DNA from: Paulinella micropora
Lineage: Eukaryota > Cercozoa > Imbricatea > Euglyphida
Assembly (NCBI GenBank): GCA_009731375.1
Contig: BJOX01000010.1
Coordinates: forward strand, 475,025-539,024
Length of the DNA stretch: 64,000 nt
Reading direction: 5' to 3'
Part shown: positions 1 through 14,293 of the stretch, one piece after another
Numbering within the stretch: the stretch's first letter is position 1
How the letters are laid out: each line of letters starts with the position of its first letter
Made by a program: the position numbers and the translations under genes
Notes under the pieces: model-generated
What the model saw: the letters and a program-made list of their open reading frames with translations, nothing else
The model's database searches: none
What the model was told of the DNA's origin: nothing

Positions 1-42
1 GCACCCCAACCCACATCTCTCACCTCAACATCATGCCTACCT

Positions 43-73
<31 letters not shown>

Positions 74-160
74 TTACATTTCTACGTAGTGAGGGAAGTC
101 GAGCAGTAACTCCCAAACCGCACAGGAGGTCCAAACACACTTTCTATCTTATTATTACCA
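1..160. other. Short non-repetitive left flank
   Basis: Mixed-composition sequence containing one (AC)n tract near position 45-66. It has no convincing coding content and leads into the first (CATA)n array. I see no exon boundary or element end in it. Confidence 0.5.
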
Positions 161-188
161 TACATACATACATACATACATACATACA

Positions 189-227
<39 letters not shown>

Positions 228-374
228 CATTACATACATACATACATGCATGCATACATTATATACAGTTATACATACATGCATACATGCATTACATACA
301 TACATTACATACATACATACATACATACATACATTTATACACACATACATACATGTAAACATACATACATACAC

Positions 375-407
<33 letters not shown>

Positions 408-1112
408 CATACATACATACGTACGTACACAGGTGCATACGTACATACATACATACTTACATGAACATATATACACATACATACGTACATACGTACATCC
501 ATACACACACACACAAATGCATACATACATACATACATACATACATACATACATACATACATACATGCATACATACATACATACATACATACATGTATAC
601 ATGTATACATACATACATACATTTATATATGCATACATACATACATACATACATACATACATACATACATACATACATACATGCATGCATAAGTTGCATA
701 CATACATATGTACATACATACATACATACATGCATACATACATACAGACAGACAGACAAACATACATACATACATACATGCATACGTACGTACGTACGTA
801 AACACACACATACATACTTACATACATGCATACATACATACATACACACATACATACATACATACATGCATACATGCATACATACGAACATTTATACAGC
901 CATCAGTCCATACATACATACAGCCTACATACATACATACATACATACATATACTGTACATAAATACATACATACATACATACATACATACATACATGCA
1001 TCATACATACATACATACATACATACAGACATACATACATACATACATACATAATGTACATACATACGTACGTACGTACGTACATACGTACGTACGTACA
1101 TACGTACGTGCA

Positions 1113-1148
<36 letters not shown>

Positions 1149-1789
1149 TATACATACGTACATTTATACAGCCATCCGTCCATACATACATACAGCCTAC
1201 ATACATACATACATACATACATACATACATACGTACATACGTACATACATACATACATGCATACATACATACATACATACATACATACATACATACATGC
1301 ATACATCATACATACATACTAAATACATATATACATACATACATACATACATACATACATACATACATACACACATACATACATACATACAATACAAATA
1401 CAATACATACAATACATACATACATACATACATACATACATACATACATACATACATACATGCATACGTACATACACACAGACACACATACATACATACA
1501 TGCATGCATACATACATATATCCATACATACATACATACATATACACACATACATACATACATACATACATACGTACGTACGTATATACACACATACATA
1601 CATTACATACATACATTACATACATACATATTACATACATAAATTACATACATACATTACATACATACATTACATACATACTTTACATACATACATTACA
1701 TACATACATTACATACATACATTACATACATACATTACATACATACATTACATACATACATTACATACATACATACATACATACATACA

Positions 1790-1820
<31 letters not shown>

Positions 1821-1878
1821 CATACATACATGCATACATACGTGCATACGTACATACATACATACATACATACATACA

Positions 1879-1912
<34 letters not shown>

Positions 1913-2011
1913 CATACATACATACATACATTGCATACATACATTACATATATGCATACATTATATACAGGTATACATACATGAATACATACATTACATA
2001 CATACATGATA

Positions 2012-2042
<31 letters not shown>

Positions 2043-3028
2043 CATACATACATACATACATACATACATACATACATACATACATACATGCATACATACA
2101 TGCATGCATACATACATACATACATACATACATACATACATACATACATACATTCATACATACATTTCTACGTACATACTTACATACACATATGTACACA
2201 TACATACATACATACATGCATACATACGTACATACATACACATACATACATACATACATACATACATACATACATACATACATGCATACATACATACATA
2301 CATACATACACATACATACACATACATACATGCGTGCATACGTACATCCCTACTTACATACTCACAAACGTACATTGATACATACATACATACATACATA
2401 CATATACATACATACATACATACATACATACATACATACGTACGTATATACGTACGTACGTACGTACGTACATACATACATACATACATGCATACATGCA
2501 TACATACATATATACGTACATTTATACAGCCATCCATCCATACATACAGCCTACATACATACATACATACATACATACATACATACATACATACGTACGT
2601 ACTTACGTCCATGCATACTGACAAACACACATTTATGCATGCATGCATACATACATACATACATACATACATGCATACATACACACATACATACACACAT
2701 ACATACATACATACATACATGCATATATACACACATACATACATACATGCATACATACAATACATACAATACATAATACATACAATACATACAATACATA
2801 CATTCATACATTCACACATAAGTACATACATACATATATACACACAGACACACATACATACATACATACATGCATGCAGCATGCATGCATACATACATAT
2901 ATACATACATACATACATACATACATGCATACATGCATACATACAATACATACATTACATACAATACATACATTCATACATACATACATACATACATACA
3001 TACATACATACATACATACAAACATACA

Positions 3029-3062
<34 letters not shown>

Positions 3063-3190
3063 CACACAGACACACAAACATACATACATACATGCATACA
3101 TACATACATGCATACATACATACACACGTACGTATAATCATACATACAGACATACATACATACATTACATACATACATTACATACATACA

Positions 3191-3221
<31 letters not shown>

Positions 3222-3237
3222 CATACATAAATACATT

Positions 3238-3240
<3 letters not shown>

Positions 3241-3328
<88 letters not shown>
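3241..3328. repeat. (CA)n-(TA)n compound dinucleotide tract
   Basis: A run of CA repeats passes directly into a long perfect TA run inside the CATA field. The homologous tract in the second half of the duplication (about 6,270-6,329) is much shorter, so this site is length-variable between copies. Confidence 0.95.
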
Positions 3329-3332
<4 letters not shown>

Positions 3333-4231
3333 CATACATACATACATACATGCACACATACGTACATACATTTATGCATACATACATACATACACACATA
3401 CATACACACATAAATCATACATACATACATACATACATACACACACATACATACATACATACATACATACATACATACATACATACATACATACATGCAT
3501 ACATACATACATACATGCATACAAACATACATACATACATACATACATACATACATACATACATACATACATACGTAGATCATACATACATACACACGTT
3601 TATAATTACGTACGTACATTTATACATGCGTACATCCATCCATACATACATCCATACATCCATACATACATACATACATACATTCATACATACATACATA
3701 CATACATACATACATACATACATACATACACACATACATACATACATACATACATGCATTCAAGTTACGTACATACATACATACATACATACATATATAC
3801 ATACATACATACATACATAGACCCATACATACACACATACATACATACATACATACATACATACGTACATACATACACACATACACACATACATACATAC
3901 GTACGTACGTACGTACGTACGTACGTACATACATACATGCATACATACATACATACATACATACATGCATACATACACACATACATACACATACATACAT
4001 ACATACATACATACAAACTTGCTTACTTACTTACACTCATACGTACATACATACATACATACATACATACATGCATACATACGTAGTTACTTACTTACTT
4101 ACTTATGTACAGACGTACATACATGCGTACATGCATACATACATACATACATACATACAGACATAGAGACATACATACATACATACATACATACATACAT
4201 ACATACATACATACATACATACATACATACA

Positions 4232-4262
<31 letters not shown>

Positions 4263-4661
4263 GCAGACATACGTAGTTACTTACTTACTTACTTACTTAT
4301 GTACAGACGTACATACATGCGTACATACATACATACATACATACATACATACATACATACATACATGCATACATGCATACATAGATACAGACCTTTAGAC
4401 ATACAGACATACATACATACATACATACATACAGGCATACATACATACATACATACATACATACATACATACATACATGCATACATACGTGCATACGTAC
4501 ATACATACATACATACATACATACATACATACACATACATACATGCGTGCATACGTACATCCCTACTTACATATTCACAAACGTACATTGATACATACAT
4601 ACATACATACATATACATACATACATACATACATACATACATACATACATACATACATACA

Positions 4662-4692
<31 letters not shown>

Positions 4693-4931
4693 GCAGACAT
4701 ACGTAGTTACTTACTTACTTACTTACTTATGTACAGACGTACATACATGCGTACATACATACATACATACATACATACATACATACATACATACATGCAT
4801 ACATGCATACATACATACAGACCTACAGACATACAGACATACATACATACATACATACATACAGGCATACATACATACATACATACATACATACATACAT
4901 ACATACATGCATACATACGTGCATACGTACA

Positions 4932-4965
<34 letters not shown>

Positions 4966-5064
4966 CATACATACATACATACATTGCATACATACATTAC
5001 ATATATGCATACATTATATACAGGTATACATACATGAATACATACATTACATACATACATGATA

Positions 5065-5095
<31 letters not shown>

Positions 5096-6215
5096 CATAC
5101 ATACATACATACATACATACATACATGCATACATACATGCATACATACATACATACATACATACATACATTCATACATACATTTCTACGTACATACTTAC
5201 ATACACATATGTACACATACATACATACATACATGCATACATACGTACATACATACACATACATACATACATACATACATACATACATACATACATGCAT
5301 ACATACATACATACATACATACATACATACATACACATACATACACATACATACATGCGTGCATACGTACATCCCTACTTACATATTCACAAACGTACAT
5401 TGATACATACATACATACATACATATACATACATACATACATACATACATACATACATACATACATACGTACGTATATACGTACGTACGTACGTACGTAC
5501 ATACATACATACATACATGCATACATGCATACATACATATATACGTACATTTATACAGCCATCCATCCATACATACAGCCTACATACATACATACATACA
5601 TACATACATACATACATACATACGTACGTACTTACGTCCATGCATACTGACAAACACACATTTATGCATGCATGCATACATACATACATACATACATACA
5701 TGCATACATACACACATACATACACACATACATACATACATACATACATGCATATATACACACATACATACATACATGCATACATACAATACATACAATA
5801 CATAATACATACAATACATACAATACATACATTCATACATTCACACATAAGTACATACATACATATATACACACAGACACACATACATACATACATACAT
5901 GCATGCAGCATGCATGCATACATACATATATACATACATACATACATGCATACATGCATACATACAATACATACATTACATACAATACATACATTCATAC
6001 ATACATACATACATACATACATACATACATACATACATACAAACATACATACATACATACATACATACATACATACATAAATATATACACACAGACACAC
6101 AAACATACATACATACATGCATACATACATACATGCATACATACATACATACGTACGTATAATCATACATACAGACATACATACATACATTACATACATA
6201 CATTACATACATACA

Positions 6216-6246
<31 letters not shown>

Positions 6247-6269
6247 CATACATACATAAATACATTAAT

Positions 6270-6270
6270 A

Positions 6271-6329
<59 letters not shown>
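6270..6329. repeat. Shorter paralogue of the (CA)n-(TA)n tract
   Basis: Same flanks (CATTAATAACACAC before, TACATACATAC after) as the tract at 3,241, but shorter in both the CA and the TA part. Confidence 0.9.
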
Positions 6330-6332
<3 letters not shown>

Positions 6333-7327
6333 GCATACATACGTACATACATGCACACATACGTACATACATTTATGCATACATACATACATACACACAT
6401 ACATACACACATAAATCATACATACATACATACATACATACACACACATACATACATACATACATACATACATACATACATACATACATACATACATGCA
6501 TACATACATACATACATGCATACAAACATACATACATACATACATACATACATACATACATACATACATACATACGTAGATCATACATACATACACACGT
6601 TTATAATTACGTACGTACATTTATACATGCGTACATCCATCCATACATACATCCATACATCCATACATACATACATACATACATTCATACATACATACAT
6701 ACATACATACATACATACATACATACATACATACATACATACATACATACATACATACATGCATTCAAGTTACGTACATACATACATACATACATACATA
6801 TATACATACATACATACATACATAGACCCATACATACACACATACATACATACATACATACATACATACGTACATACATACATACATACATGCATTCAAG
6901 TTACGTACATACATACATACATACATACATATATACATACATACATACATACATAGACCCATACATACACACATACATACATACATACATACATACATAC
7001 GTACATACATACACACATACACACATACATACATACGTACGTACGTACGTACGTACGTACGTACATACATACATGCATACATACATACATACATACATAC
7101 ATGCATACATACACACATACACACATACACATACATACATACATACAAACTTGCTTACTTACTTACACTCATACGTACATACATACATACATACATACAT
7201 ACATACATACATACATGCATACATACGTAGTTACTTACTTACTTACTTATGTACAGACGTACATACATGCGTACATGCATACATACATACATACATACAT
7301 AGAGACATACATACATACATACATACA

Positions 7328-7358
<31 letters not shown>

Positions 7359-7560
7359 GCAGACATACGTAGTTACTTACTTACTGACTTACTTATGTAC
7401 AGACGTACATACATGCGTACATATGTACATACATACATACATACATACATACATACATGCATACATGCATACATACATACAGACCTACAGACATACATAC
7501 ATACATACATACATACATACAGGCATACATACATACATACATACATACATACATACATAC

Positions 7561-8165
7561 ATACATAAGACCTATGACCCCTATCACATACATAACACCT
7601 GTAACATACATAACAAACATATCTACGTACATACATACATACATACATACATACATACACACATACGTACATACGTACATACATACACATACATACACAC
7701 ACACATACGTACATACGTACATACGTACATCATACATGCATGCATGCATGCGTAAACAGAAAGTAACTGTTTACATCAGGTCAACATGCTTTACATGACA
7801 TTACATGACATACATACATACATACATACATACATACATGCATACATGCATACATACATACAAACAAACATACATACATAACATACATACATACATGCAT
7901 ACATGCATGCATCCATACATACATGCATGCATGCATATAATGTTATGTTCGTTACATGAATGCATACATACATAGATATATACATATATACATATATAAT
8001 ACAAAAAAGCACGTGCAAACAAAAGAAGCAACTTTTTCAATCAGGTCTGCCCCTGTACACACCACGCCAAACATTACATTACATACATATATACACATAT
8101 ACATATATATACATGACATACATGTACATACATGTACATACATACGAGTCACATTTGGTTTGTGA
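7561..8165 (+). repeat. CATA array with two diverged type-1 islands
   Basis: A transition zone. Islands at about 7,753-7,805 and 8,012-8,085 carry the type-1 pattern (AAG-rich head, TTxxATCAGGTC, then CACCACGCC or a relative, then CATTACAT). They are the most diverged members of a family that is common further right. No coding exon is seen. Confidence 0.6.
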
Positions 8166-8168
8166 ATC

Positions 8169-8186
8169 TATCGATCTATATATCTA

Positions 8187-8269
<83 letters not shown>

Positions 8270-8347
8270 GTCTATCTATCTACTTATCTACCTACCTACT
8301 TACCTGCCTATCTATCTGTCTATCTGTCTATCTGTCTATCTGTCTAA

Positions 8348-8410
<63 letters not shown>

Positions 8411-8423
8411 CCATCTATCTACC

Positions 8424-8496
<73 letters not shown>
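8169..8496. repeat. (TATC)n microsatellite
   Basis: About 330 bp of TATC with CTGT and CTAC variants. It ends exactly at a LINE 3' fragment. It is open on the plus strand only as a cycling YLSI peptide. Confidence 0.97.
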
Positions 8497-8498
<2 letters not shown>

Positions 8499-8605
8499 AG
8501 ACTGCATACATCTGGGGCCTAGTGCCCATCTATCAACTGCTGGCGGTGTGGAATGGATGCCTATGTCCTCGGATATGCAGCGCTGATAGACAAAACATAT
8601 CTATC
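8497..8605 (+). mobile_element. 5'-truncated LINE copy, 3' end only
   Basis: This stretch matches the 3' untranslated end of the LINE remnant on the minus strand at 24,763-25,725. Shared blocks are CAGACTGCATA, then GTGGAATGGATGCCTATGTC, CGGATATGCAG and GCTGATAGA, followed in both by ACATATCTATCTA. It therefore reads as a severely 5'-truncated, plus-strand insertion of the same element, about 110 bp long. It has no coding capacity. The 3' end passes without a break into (TATC)n, as in the longer copy. Confidence 0.75.
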
Positions 8606-8616
8606 TACCTACCTAC

Positions 8617-8698
<82 letters not shown>

Positions 8699-8759
8699 CT
8701 ATCTATCTATCTATCCATCCATCCATCCATCCATCATCCATCCATCCATCCATCTATCC

Positions 8760-8828
<69 letters not shown>

Positions 8829-8942
8829 CTTATCTTTCTATCTATGTATGTGTATACATATGCTTGTGTATATTAGATCCTCCCGAATATTTCAGCTGAG
8901 TTCTTATCTTATCCTATCTGTCTATCTACCTACCTACCTATG

Positions 8943-9041
<99 letters not shown>

Positions 9042-9060
9042 ATTTCTCTCTCTATCTATG
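8606..9060. repeat. (TATC)n with (ATCC)n and (CT)n tracts
   Basis: TATC array interrupted by ATCC repeats near 8,714-8,762, by a short mixed segment near 8,846-8,905, and by a (CT)n tract at about 9,011-9,058 just before the first exon of the acidic gene candidate. Confidence 0.95.
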
Positions 9061-9116
9061 CTTGAGGAAGCTGCCGCTCCTGAGCAACAAGAAACAAGCC
9101 GTCAGGAGCAGGAACG

Positions 9117-9150
9117 ATGTCGGACAGCGAGGAGAACAGCGAGCAGCAAC
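9117..9150 (+). CDS. Acidic microexon gene candidate, first coding exon
   Basis: The ATG at 9,117 opens a short acidic frame, MSDSEENSEQQ plus one base, which ends at a GTAGCTAGC donor at 9,151. About 55 bp of non-repetitive sequence precede it and may be 5' untranslated leader. The reason for taking this as an exon is that the same GTAGCT(A/G)G donor context follows two further acidic exons at 9,609 and 10,123, and that the phases agree: this exon ends in phase 1 and the next starts in phase 1. I do not recognise the family. Ser/Asp/Glu-rich N-termini are common in nuclear and translation factors, but nothing here identifies one. A competing frame opens from 9,060 (MLEEAAAPEQQ...) and cannot be excluded. 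Confidence 0.45.
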
Positions 9151-9164
9151 GTAGCTAGCATCTT

Positions 9165-9600
<436 letters not shown>

Positions 9601-9608
9601 ATACATAG

Positions 9609-9659
9609 ACAAGGAGAAGGAAAGCGATGAGGACGGTGATGAGGACTACGATGAGGAAG
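9609..9659 (+). CDS. Acidic 51-nt exon, copy 1
   Basis: An exon of exactly 51 nt between a CATACATAG acceptor and a GTAGCTAGG donor. It is symmetric, phase 1 to phase 1. Joined to the exon at 9,117 it reads [17 protein letters not shown] plus one base, very rich in Asp and Glu. A near-identical exon with the same acceptor and donor lies 514 bp downstream, so this is a duplicated unit of exon plus flanking intron. The island of non-repetitive, GC-richer sequence in a microsatellite desert, and the conservation of frame in the duplicate, are the main support. The acceptor lacks a normal pyrimidine tract, which is a weakness. Confidence 0.5.
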
Positions 9660-9668
9660 GTAGCTAGG

Positions 9669-9730
<62 letters not shown>

Positions 9731-9800
9731 ATCTATCCATTTATCTATCTATCTATCCATTTATCTATCTATCTACCTACCTACCAACCAACCAACCTAC

Positions 9801-9868
<68 letters not shown>

Positions 9869-9869
9869 G

Positions 9870-9937
<68 letters not shown>

Positions 9938-10114
9938 CATTCATCTACCCGTTCATCTACCTAAAAAGCTACCTACCTATCTACCTACCCACCTACCTAC
10001 CTACCTACCTACCTACCTACCTACCAAGCCATACATACGTACATACATACATACATACATACACACTTACGTTCATACAGACATACATAAGTACATATAT
10101 ATTTACGTGCATAC
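9669..10114. repeat. (TATC)n then (CTAC)n and (CATA)n, second intron
   Basis: Same order of tracts as the preceding intron (TATC, CTAC/CCAA variants, CATA ending in TATATATTTACGTGC), showing that intron and exon were duplicated together. Confidence 0.9.
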
Positions 10115-10122
10115 ATACATAG

Positions 10123-10173
10123 ACAAGGAGAAGGAAAGCGATGAGGACGGCGATGAGGACTACGATGTGGAAG
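10123..10173 (+). CDS. Acidic 51-nt exon, copy 2
   Basis: Duplicate of the exon at 9,609. It has the same length, phase and acceptor, and a GTAGCTGGG donor. Only two base changes are seen inside the exon: a silent GGT to GGC, and a GAG to GTG change replacing Glu with Val near the end. It encodes [17 protein letters not shown] when joined in phase 1. Retention of the frame suggests either recent duplication or constraint. Function unknown. Confidence 0.5.
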
Positions 10174-10182
10174 GTAGCTGGG

Positions 10183-10259
<77 letters not shown>

Positions 10260-10280
10260 CCTATCTACCTATCTATCTAC

Positions 10281-10336
<56 letters not shown>

Positions 10337-10530
10337 TTATCTATCTATCTATCCGTTCATCTACCTACCTAGGTACCTACCTATCTACCTACCTACCTAC
10401 CTACCTACCAAGCTATACATACATACATACATACCTACATACATACACACATACATACATACATACATACATACATACATACAGCCATACATACGTACAT
10501 ACATATATATTTACGTACATACATACATAG

Positions 10531-10553
10531 ACAAGGAGAAGGTGGTTTTATGA
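10531..10553 (+). CDS. Possible terminal exon of the acidic gene candidate
   Basis: A third copy of the same acceptor region (TATATATTTACGTACATACATACATAG, shared with the two upstream introns) is followed by ACAAGGAGAAGG. It then diverges into GTGGTTTTATGA, which in phase 1 reads DKEKVVL and a stop. The divergence point falls inside AAGGAGAAGG and continues as a type-1 island (GAGGTCGGCACATAG...). So this may be a terminal exon, or an exon copy broken by recombination with the island family. The call is tentative. Confidence 0.3.
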
Positions 10554-10676
10554 GGTCGGCACATAGTACACACCACACCCAACATACGTACATACATACA
10601 TACATACATAATACATACATACATACATACATAAATATATACATACATAATACATACATACATACATATATATATA

Positions 10677-10710
<34 letters not shown>

Positions 10711-10894
10711 CATACATACATACATACACACACACATACATACTACGTACGTACGTAATGACATGGATAAAGAAGGAGCAAATCGTTCAATGAGGTCGAC
10801 ACATAGTACACACCACGCCTTACATATCATACATTACATCACATTTATTACATTACACACATACATAACACGCATACATACATACATACATACA

Positions 10895-10925
<31 letters not shown>

Positions 10926-11257
10926 GTACATACATACACACACGCGTGCATATATACACGCATGCATGTATACATAAAAAAAGAAACAACTCTTTACATC
11001 AGGTTAACTCGCCTTACATTACATTACATCACATTACATTACATTACATTACATTACATTACATTACATTACATTACACTACATACATACATACATACAT
11101 ACAAACATACATACATGCATACATACATGCATACATACATACATACATACATACATACATACATACATACGTACATACATACATACATATATACAACATA
11201 CATAACATAACATGACATAACGTGATATAACATAACATAAGACCATACATACATACA

Positions 11258-11290
<33 letters not shown>

Positions 11291-11955
11291 GTCTACACAC
11301 ATACATACATATCTGCATACAGAAGGAGCAACAGGTCGACACATAGTCCACACCACGCCTTACATCACATCATATACAACATACATACATACATACATAC
11401 ATCATACATACATACATACATACATACATACATACATACATTCATATACTCACTTGCTCACATACATACGTTTAATTTATCCATCCATCCATCCATCCAT
11501 CCACCCACCCACCCGCCCATCCATATATCCATCCATCCATCCATATATCCATCCATCCATCCATCCATCCATACATACATACATACATACATGATAAATT
11601 TAGTGCAGAACGACATAGTTTACTCACTTACTCACTTACTCACTTACTCACTTATTTACTTATTTACTCACATACATACATACATACATAACATAACATA
11701 ACATAACATAACATACCAGAACAGAACAGAACAAACGAACAGAACGTACTTACTTACTTACTTACTTAATTACTTACTTACTTACTTGCATACATTCATA
11801 CATACATACATACATACATACATACATACATACATGCACACATACATTCATACATACATACATTCATACATACATACGTACACACCTACATACAGAAGGA
11901 GCAACAGGTCGACACATATTCCACACCACGCCTTACACCACATCATGTACAACAT
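10540..11955 (+). repeat. Type-1 islands in (CATA)n, first cluster
   Basis: Islands of about 50 bp at roughly 10,540, 10,771, 10,978, 11,319 and 11,896. Each has an AAGGAGCAA-like head, TTCAATxAGGTCGACAC or a relative, then AGTACACACCACGCC and CTTACAT. All are on the plus strand. The spacers are CATA, or (CATTA)n and (CATAA)n pentamers such as 11,013-11,080 and 11,197-11,245. Confidence 0.75.
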
Positions 11956-12430
11956 ACATCATATACATACATACATACATACATACATACATACATACAT
12001 ACATACATACAAACAAACATACATACATACATACATACATGCATACATACATTCATATACTCACTTACTGACATACATACTTACTTTTAATTTATCCATC
12101 CGTCCATCCATCCACCAACCCACCCACCCACCCATCCATCCATCCATCCATCCATCCATACATACATACATACATACATACATACATACATACATACATG
12201 CATACATACACATATGATAAATTTATTGCAGAATGCCATACTTTACTCACTTACTCACTTACTCGCTTAGTCACTTACTCACTTACTCACTTACTTACTT
12301 AGTTACTCACATACATACATAATATAACATAATATAACATAACATAACATAACATAACATCACATCACATAACATAACAAAACATAACATACCAGAACAG
12401 AACAGAACAGAACAGAACGTACTTACTCGC
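11478..12430. repeat. (ATCC)n, CTTA and (ACATA)n block with type-4 islands
   Basis: ATCC/ACCC runs at 11,478-11,570 and 12,095-12,160 are each followed by a type-4 island (GATAAATTTA then TGCAGAA then CATACTTTACTCAC or a variant), at about 11,592 and 12,216. Further on come (ACATA)n pentamers and CCAGAACAGAACAG blocks near 11,706 and 12,390. The same order recurs near 28.4-30.0 kb. Confidence 0.8.
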
Positions 12431-13010
12431 TTACTTGCTTACTTGCTTACTTACTTACGTGCAATACTTCATGCATGTATGTGTATACATATGCATAACA
12501 TACATACATACATACATACATATATTTATCGGTCTTTTTTTGCAGCATTCACACTTACTTAACTTACTTAACTTTCTTCTTACTTACTTACTTACTTACT
12601 TATTTAGTTTTTTTACTTTGTTACTTACTTATTCACTCGCATACATACATACATAAATACATACATACATACATACATACATGCATACATACATACATAC
12701 ATACATACAGACATACATACATACATTTATCGCTGCCTTTGTGCAGCATTCACAGTACTTACTTACTTAAACTTACTTACATACTTGCTTAGTTACTTAC
12801 TTACTCACTCAATTTTTTACATTGTTACTTGCTTATTTACATACATACATAAATACATACATACATACATACATACATACAAACACAAATACATACATAC
12901 ATACATTTTTTGCTACTTTTTTGCAGCATTCACACTTACTTACTGACTTACTTACTTACTTAACTTACTTACTTACTTAGTTTTTTACTTTGTTACTTAC
13001 TTATTTTCAT
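12430..13010 (+). repeat. Type-2 islands in CTTA/CATA, first cluster
   Basis: Three islands at about 12,537, 12,737 and 12,917. Each has a T-rich stretch ending TTTTTGCAG or TTGTGCAG, then CATTCACA, then CTTA repeats, then TTTTTTAC(T/A)TTGTTACTT. Periodicity is roughly 190-200 bp. They look like 3' splice sites but have no coding sequence after them. Confidence 0.8.
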
Positions 13011-13163
13011 TCATACATACATACATACATACATGCATGCATACATGCATACATGCATACATACATACATACATACATACATATACATACATACATACAT
13101 ACATACATACATACATACATGCATACATACATACATACATTTCATACAAATACACACATACAT

Positions 13164-13552
13164 ACTTGTATGACACGAACTCTTGTCAGCATTCACACAC
13201 ACACACACACGCTAGCATTTTGCCCGCCTTTGGCATAACAGACATACATACATACATACATACATACATACATACATACATACATACATGCATACATACA
13301 TACATACATACATACATAACATACATACATACATACATACATACATACATACATACATACACTTACATGAATACATACTTGCTCGCATCGTTCGCCACTT
13401 ACATCTCGATTTAGCTCCCCACTTATCAGCAACATCTTAACTGCATCTTTTACTTACTTCATGTTGTACTTTATCATCCATTCAATCACCTTTTCAATTC
13501 CTCATTTGTACAATCGTGCATACATACATGCATTCTTGCAGTACAAACGTCA

Positions 13553-13560
<8 letters not shown>
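13164..13560. other. Conserved non-repetitive segment, copy A
   Basis: Runs from TGTATGACACGAACTCTTGTC through ATTTTGCCCGCCTTTGGCAT and TCGCATCGTTCGCCACTTAC to TTCTTGCAGTACAAACG. Near-identical segments lie at 38,868-39,235 and 61,419-61,735, each a fixed distance before an ankyrin exon 1. It contains an exon-like stretch on the minus strand (listed separately). This is one of the few non-microsatellite stretches shared by all three units. Confidence 0.8.
13403..13481 (-). pseudogene. Minus-strand exon-like stretch, copy A, frameshifted
   Basis: Counterpart of the intact 75-nt stretch at 39,072-39,146. It is 79 nt long because of a 4-bp insertion (AGTA) after the GAAGTA codons, which shifts the frame to a stop. 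The GTAAGT donor after GAGAT is retained. Whether it was ever coding is unproven. The insertion also creates a new GTAAGT inside the stretch. Confidence 0.3.
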
Positions 13561-13583
<23 letters not shown>

Positions 13584-13587
13584 CATG

Positions 13588-13619
<32 letters not shown>

Positions 13620-13699
13620 CATACATACATGAGTAGGTACATACGTACGTACGCACTCATACAGACACACACACACACATACATACATACACACATACA

Positions 13700-13731
<32 letters not shown>

Positions 13732-13950
13732 CACACATACACACATACATGCATACATACATACATACATACATACATACATACATAACATGCATACATA
13801 ATATACATACATTACATACATAAGATACATATATAACATACATGTATAACATAGATACATACATACAGACATACATACATACATACATACTTACACACAA
13901 TTTACATTACGTACATTATACACACACACACATACATACATACATATATA
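13561..13950. repeat. (CATA)n between conserved segment and (GTT)n
   Basis: CATA tetranucleotides with a (CATAA)-type block near 13,785-13,860 and an ACACAATTTACATTACGTACATTATA block near 13,892. The latter also precedes the (GTT)n tract in the other units (about 31,978 and 61,990). Confidence 0.9.
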
Positions 13951-13952
13951 CA

Positions 13953-13979
13953 TATTGTTGTTGTTTTTGTTTTTGTTTC

Positions 13980-14014
<35 letters not shown>

Positions 14015-14134
14015 CTGTTGTTGTTGCTGTTGCGGTTGTCGCTGCTAGTGTTGTTGTTGTTGTTGCTGTAACTTGTTGCTGTTGTTGCTATTGATGTTGT
14101 TGTTTTTGTTGTTATTGTTGCTGTGTCGTTGTCG

Positions 14135-14173
<39 letters not shown>

Positions 14174-14280
14174 TTGTTGTTGTTTGTTGCTGTTGTTGCT
14201 ATTGCTGCTGTTGCTGTTGTTGTTGCTGTTGTTGTTGTTGCTGCTGCTGTTGTCGTTGCTGTTGCTGTTGCTATTGCTTG
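13953..14280. repeat. (GTT)n trinucleotide tract, copy A
   Basis: About 330 bp of GTT with GCT, CGT and TTT variants. All frames are open (poly-Leu, Val or Cys; poly-Asn, Gln or Thr on the other strand), but this follows from composition alone. It ends at TTTCGCGCCGCAG, so it could serve as an unusual 3' splice-site tract for the island that follows. Confidence 0.95.
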
Positions 14281-14293
14281 TTTCGCGCCGCAG

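Larger units (their letters stand above)
161..7560. repeat. (CATA)n microsatellite field
   Basis: About 7.4 kb of CATA/CATG/CGTA tetranucleotide variants. Interruptions recur in blocks, for example TTATACAGCCATCC near 894, 1165, 2522 and 5551, and a GTAGTTACTTACTTAC...GTACAGACG block near 4085, 4272, 4702, 7227 and 7369. Open frames on both strands translate only as cycling YIHT or YVCM and are not genes. The CATA strand is the plus strand throughout. Confidence 0.97.
1930..7560. repeat. ~3.0-3.1 kb higher-order direct duplication in the CATA field
   Basis: The order of interruptions between about 1,930 and 4,900 recurs between about 4,983 and 7,560. Markers include the TTGCATAC...TATATACAGG block (1,931 and 4,984), CATTTCTACGTAC (about 2,162 and 5,180), the palindromic GCATGCAGCATGC site (2,872 and 5,901), the TAGATCATACATAC site, and CAAACTTGCTTAC (4,013 and 7,145). 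The offset drifts between about 3,001 and 3,143 bp because each microsatellite tract changed length independently. Confidence 0.85.

Noticed and set aside
1-7560. CRISPR array or regularly spaced direct repeats
   Set aside because: There are no unique spacers of uniform length between identical repeats, and the sequence is eukaryotic microsatellite with higher-order duplication.
189-7798. Very long open frames such as a 1,010-codon YIHT-type protein and YVCM-type proteins on the other strand
   Set aside because: (CATA)n has no stop in any frame on either strand, so length carries no information. There is no non-repeat domain, start context or splice logic.
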